A DNA stretch of 64,000 nt from Tetrastigma voinierianum (Eukaryota > Streptophyta > Magnoliopsida > Vitales > Vitaceae): assembly GCA_016808115.1 (NCBI GenBank), contig JAEQBH010000137.1, positions 372,001 to 436,000 of the forward strand, given 5' to 3'. The notes beneath the pieces are model-generated. The model did not search any database. It saw only the letters and a program-made list of their open reading frames with translations, and had not been told where the DNA came from. Both the position numbers and the translations under genes were made by a program. The first letter of the stretch is position 1; the number at the start of each line of letters is the position of its first letter. Of the stretch, positions 60,632 through 64,000 are shown in pieces.

Positions 60632-61221
60632 TTTATTCTAAACTTGTTTATTATCTTGAGCTATCGAGAAAACATGTAACTTTGAAATAATTCTACTTAA
60701 CCTATTGTGAATAATATTATAAAATGCAAAATTTTAAAGAATTATATTTAACTCTGTACCCGACAAGAAATAGAAAAATAGAAATAAGCGAGTGGTTATT
60801 TCAAATGGAAGATGAAAATCATGCAGTGGGAGTGAGAACTTTTGAATGGAAAAAACGGAATTTTAAAACTTTTTGTTTTAAATTTATTTTTCAAAAATTT
60901 CGGTGATAAATTAGTGAAAAATAAAACAATGATGAATCTTTGAAAGCGAATTACCAAACATTTATCTAAATAATAGATCTACAAGAATATCGTTTTGGCT
61001 GTTCTTAATATAATTTTATTAATAATAATAATATTAGCAAGCACTAATATCATGCTAACCTAACCATAGCAATATGTACTGTTAGCTTTCCTTTTGTTGA
61101 GTAAAGGTGTTATTTCTTGTTTTGAAAAAAAACTTTTTTGTAATGAAAAAAATCAAACTATTTTAACTTTTTCTATTCAGAATTTATAAGTCAAAAAGTT
61201 AAAAAACAAACTAAAACATAG
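60242..61221. mobile_element. 980-bp inverted-terminal element (MITE-like) next to right CNL
   Basis: Ends match in inverted orientation: CTAAGGTTGAGTTTGTTTTTT at the left and, complemented, CTATGTTTTAGTTTGTTTTTT at the right. The left CNL flank lacks it: its sequence at 3846-3858 runs ATTGGA to GTCTTCC, which flank the element here. Interior A/T-rich, with an (AT)n tract at 60582-60629 and no transposase. No clear target duplication, so the superfamily is open (hAT-like ends are possible). Confidence 0.55.
60582..60629. repeat. (AT)n microsatellite
   Basis: About 47 bp of AT dinucleotides inside the 980-bp element. Confidence 0.95.
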
Positions 61222-61754
61222 TCCAATCTTAATTTTTAAACTTGGGTGATTGAATATCGATATTCTCCTTTATTCTTTTGAGTTTGCAGAAAAGCAGATT
61301 TCCCACTGTATGTGCTTGGCCTATATGAAATTGATAAAGTCAACGCCTTGACTTGGAATTAATATACACGGCTTCTATCAAAGACGACCAATCTCCACCG
61401 CAAAATTTTTCTAAAATCAGAGCAACTGGGAAATTTCCACCGTGGAAGATGGGATTGTTTTATATGTCAGTAGGCCAATGTCAAAGGGTTCACATGGGAT
61501 TTTCCAACTGGTTTCATGAGAAAATACCTGTAAAGAGCTAGGAAAGGCCATTATATTATTAGCTCGCCAAACTTGCGTATATATTTGATCAATGTGTAAC
61601 ATTGACTTCTTCTGGATTGGCTACAATTTGCAAATAAACAAGTTGTAAGTTTCTTTTTTTAGCAGGAACTGATTCAAATCCCTATTTTGTATACAAAAGA
61701 AAAGGAATTTGCGTTCTTGTTAGAGCGCCTAGCAAGTTGGGAGGGTGGAGATCT

Positions 61755-61768
61755 CTGTATATTGACTA
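61755..61768 (+). promoter_or_regulatory. Putative TATA region of the right CNL
   Basis: TGTATATTGACTATAA lies about 70-80 bp before the ATG, in the same block as the left gene's longer A/T run. Position and composition fit a core promoter; no transcript evidence is available from sequence. Confidence 0.35.
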
Positions 61769-61836
61769 TAAGCTCAATTCTCAATGGGGTTGATCCTGAT
61801 ATTGTAATAGTTCATCTGTGAGAGACGAGAGAAAGA

Positions 61837-64000
61837 ATGGATCCAGAGATCGGCGGAGGGATTGCAGGCAGTGCTGTGACTTTTCTTCTTGTAAAACTTG
61901 ATGCTTTTGCTACTAGAGAATGGAATATGCAGGAAAATATCAGGAGGGCAGTCCTAAATCTAGGACGTGAGCTGCGGAGCATTGAAGCTCTCCTGAGAGA
62001 TGCTGCCTCAAAGAAAGATCCTGATCATCAATTCACTGTTTGGATTCAAAATGTCCGAGATCAAGCTTATGCCATCGAAGATGTTCTTGACCTGTTCAAG
62101 CTCGATCAAGAATCAATCTGGCGCCGCTTCAAAAGGCGTCATTCTATCAACAACTTGATACAGAATATTGAGGAGAGTCTCCAAAGCATTCAGCGGACAA
62201 AGGAGAGGTATCAAACCATGACCTTCACTAGAATCCGTTCAGCTAGCAACAACACGGACCATCACGTGAGAGTGGAACCTGCCGTCAACGGCAACCTTGA
62301 TACTGTAGGCATTGAAGAGCCTACAGAAAAGCTCGCTTCTTGGGCTTCGGAGGAAGAAAAGCAGAGGCTTGAGGTTATGTTTGTGGTGGGGATGGCTGGA
62401 TCGGGGAAGACGACTCTTGTCCGCAGCGTGTATGAGAAGGTGAAGCACGACTTTGAATCTCATGTCTGGATCACTGCTTCAAAGTCCAAAACCAAACTTG
62501 ATATCTTGACTCTGTTGGTTGTGAAATTCGGTTGTCCGATCACCCAGCGAGCCGACGTGGTTGGTCTGACTCGTAAACTCCGAAAGCATCTCCTAAACAA
62601 ACGGTATGTTATAGTTCTTGATGACTTATGGGTGAAAGAAGTGTGGGAGTCTGTTAAACTTGCCTTGCCAGATGGTAGGAACAGTAGAATAATCATCACT
62701 ACAAGGAGAGGCGATATAGCTAATTCTTGCAGAGACGGTGATTCTATTGATATCCATAAGATTCAGCCTCTGTCACCGGAAAGGGCTGCAGAGCTTTTCT
62801 GTCTCAAAGCTTTCTCAAGAAATGGCAGATGCCCTTCCGGCTTGGAGGAAGTCTCCAAATCCATCTTACAGAAATGTGATGGATTACCACTTGGGATTAT
62901 CCAAATTGGTAGACTTTTGTCCATTAAACCTCTAACAAGAAATCAGTGGAAAATATTTCATGATAGTCTTGAGTCTGAACTGAGAAGCAATGGTGAGCTT
63001 TCAGATATTGTGAAAGTGTTGTCTGCAAGTTACAAGGATTTACCATACCATCTCAGGTATTGTTTCTTGTACATGAGCATCTTTCCTGAGACTAATCCGG
63101 TTAAGCGAAGAAGACTGGTTCGGCTATGGATAGCTGAAGGGTTTGTGATAGAGAAAAGTGGCATGACGCTTGAAGAGGTTGGGGAAGATTACCTGAAGGA
63201 GCTGATTGATAGGAACCTGATAAAGGCAAATGAATTGGATTTTGATGGACTGCCTAAAAGTGTAGGAGTTCACAGTCTCATGCTGAAGATGATTCTCCCA
63301 CTCTCACATGAGGAGAACTTTTGTACTGTTTGTTCAGGAGCAGGAAGAAACCTGACTGAGAACACCAGGCGCCTATCCATCCAGAAGGAAGATTTCGACG
63401 TGTCTCAGGACTTACCCCATGTCCGATCCTTCTTCAGTTTCGGTATAGGCAAGGTAAAGATTGGTTCCAATTTCAAACTAGTGAAGGTCTTGGACATACA
63501 GGGCACTCCTTTGGAAGAATTCCCAAATGTAATTACAGATCTTCTCCTGTTAAGGTACTTGAGCTTGAGGAACACAAATATAAAGAGCATTCCAAGGTCC
63601 CTGGGTGACCTTCGTCATCTTGAGACCTTGGATCTTAAGCAGACCCTGGTAACAAAAGTGCCCAAATCAGTCCTACAACTCGAGAAACTTCGCAATTTGT
63701 TGGTTTATCGATACAATTATATGGAAGGCGTCCCACCTTTTGATATAGTTCAGGGGTTCAAGGCACCAAAGAAGATCACTGCATTGAAGAACCTACAAAA
63801 GCTATCATTTGTAAAGGCGAGTGTGCAGAGCAGACTGAGTCGGCAGCTGAGAATGATTCAAGGGCTCGAAAATCTTACGCAGTTGAGGAAGCTGGGGGTT
63901 GTAGAACTAGCTAAAGAAGATGGGGCCAGCTTGTGCCACTCAATTGGGAAGATGCCGAATCTGCATTCTTTGAGTGTGACATCTCTTAGTATGGAGGTTC
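61837..64000 (+). CDS. CC-NB-LRR (CNL) disease-resistance gene, RPM1-like; 3' end outside window
   Basis: Paralogue of the left-hand CNL in opposite orientation; open for all 721 codons in the window and running off the right edge. The ATG at 61837 is preceded in frame by TGA at 61819, which fixes the start. Domains: coiled coil (about 1-130) with IEDVLD at 80-85; NB-ARC with P-loop GMAGSGKTT (185-193), kinase-2 YVIVLDDLW (257-265), RNBS-B NSRIIITTR (282-290), GLPLGI (349-354), RNBS-D CFLYMSIFP (409-417); VHS at 478-480 where CNLs normally have MHD/VHD; leucine-rich repeats from about residue 549. No frameshift where the left copy has one. Compared with the left copy the window ends about 410 nt earlier in the gene, so at least that much plus the remaining LRRs lies outside. 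Family role: nucleotide-switch immune receptor in the cytoplasm or at the plasma membrane; the effector recognised cannot be inferred. Confidence 0.95.
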   Translation, partial: MDPEIGGGIAGSAVTFLLVKLDAFATREWNMQENIRRAVLNLGRELRSIEALLRDAASKKDPDHQFTVWIQNVRDQAYAIEDVLDLFKLDQESIWRRFKRRHSINNLIQNIEESLQSIQRTKERYQTMTFTRIRSASNNTDHHVRVEPAVNGNLDTVGIEEPTEKLASWASEEEKQRLEVMFVVGMAGSGKTTLVRSVYEKVKHDFESHVWITASKSKTKLDILTLLVVKFGCPITQRADVVGLTRKLRKHLLNKRYVIVLDDLWVKEVWESVKLALPDGRNSRIIITTRRGDIANSCRDGDSIDIHKIQPLSPERAAELFCLKAFSRNGRCPSGLEEVSKSILQKCDGLPLGIIQIGRLLSIKPLTRNQWKIFHDSLESELRSNGELSDIVKVLSASYKDLPYHLRYCFLYMSIFPETNPVKRRRLVRLWIAEGFVIEKSGMTLEEVGEDYLKELIDRNLIKANELDFDGLPKSVGVHSLMLKMILPLSHEENFCTVCSGAGRNLTENTRRLSIQKEDFDVSQDLPHVRSFFSFGIGKVKIGSNFKLVKVLDIQGTPLEEFPNVITDLLLLRYLSLRNTNIKSIPRSLGDLRHLETLDLKQTLVTKVPKSVLQLEKLRNLLVYRYNYMEGVPPFDIVQGFKAPKKITALKNLQKLSFVKASVQSRLSRQLRMIQGLENLTQLRKLGVVELAKEDGASLCHSIGKMPNLHSLSVTSLSMEV

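Larger units (their letters stand above)
61222..64000 (+). repeat. Right arm of large inverted repeat carrying the CNL gene
   Basis: Inverted counterpart of 1-3852. It begins right where the 980-bp inverted-terminal element ends (61221/61222), so the arm was probably longer before that insertion. It retains the unoccupied site of the left MITE at 61324-61334. Confidence 0.85.

Overview
The window looks like nuclear DNA from a flowering plant, probably a eudicot. The evidence is a pair of RPM1-type CC-NB-LRR (CNL) resistance genes and a dense nest of plant LTR retrotransposons of three kinds: Tekay/Del-like chromovirus, Tat-lineage Ty3/gypsy and Ty1/copia. Long (AT)n tracts are also present. 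I cannot name the species. I see no rRNA, tRNA, CRISPR or organellar sequence.

Layout. A CNL gene lies on the minus strand at the left edge (1-2584; its 3' end is outside the window) and a close paralogue lies on the plus strand at the right edge (61837-64000; its 3' end is also outside). They are head-to-head, and their flanks are inverted copies of each other (about 1-3852 and 61222-64000). The left gene carries a one-base frameshift; the right one is open to the edge. Both have VHS where the MHD motif is expected.

The roughly 58 kb between them is almost entirely transposable elements. From left to right: upstream flank with a 334-bp MITE (3436-3769); chromovirus 1 (4486-17972) with a nested LTR-like insert (11667-15691); a copia remnant (17973-18206); 5'-truncated chromovirus 2 (18207-22906); 5'-truncated Tat element A (22907-30833); a second copia scrap (30834-30903); a second copy of the gene-upstream sequence and of the MITE (30904-51615), split by an LTR-like insert (31657-35985) and by complete Tat element B (36090-51499), which itself holds two LTR-like inserts; a copia element on the minus strand (52432-about 59920) holding two ~320-bp solo LTRs and one LTR-like insert (54782-58125); a possible LINE tail; and a 980-bp inverted-repeat element next to the right CNL.

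History read from the sequence. Target-site duplications and matching empty sites let much of the order be reconstructed. A segment holding the upstream flank, the MITE and the 3' half of the copia element was tandemly duplicated (junction at about 30903/30904), and each copy was then invaded by different retroelements. The MITE in the second copy, with its inserts and their 5-bp duplications removed, is again exactly 334 bp. A family of five non-coding LTR-like elements (2.4-4.3 kb) is notable because most copies carry their own internal short-period tandem array. Apart from the two CNL genes, every coding region seen is broken retroelement sequence.
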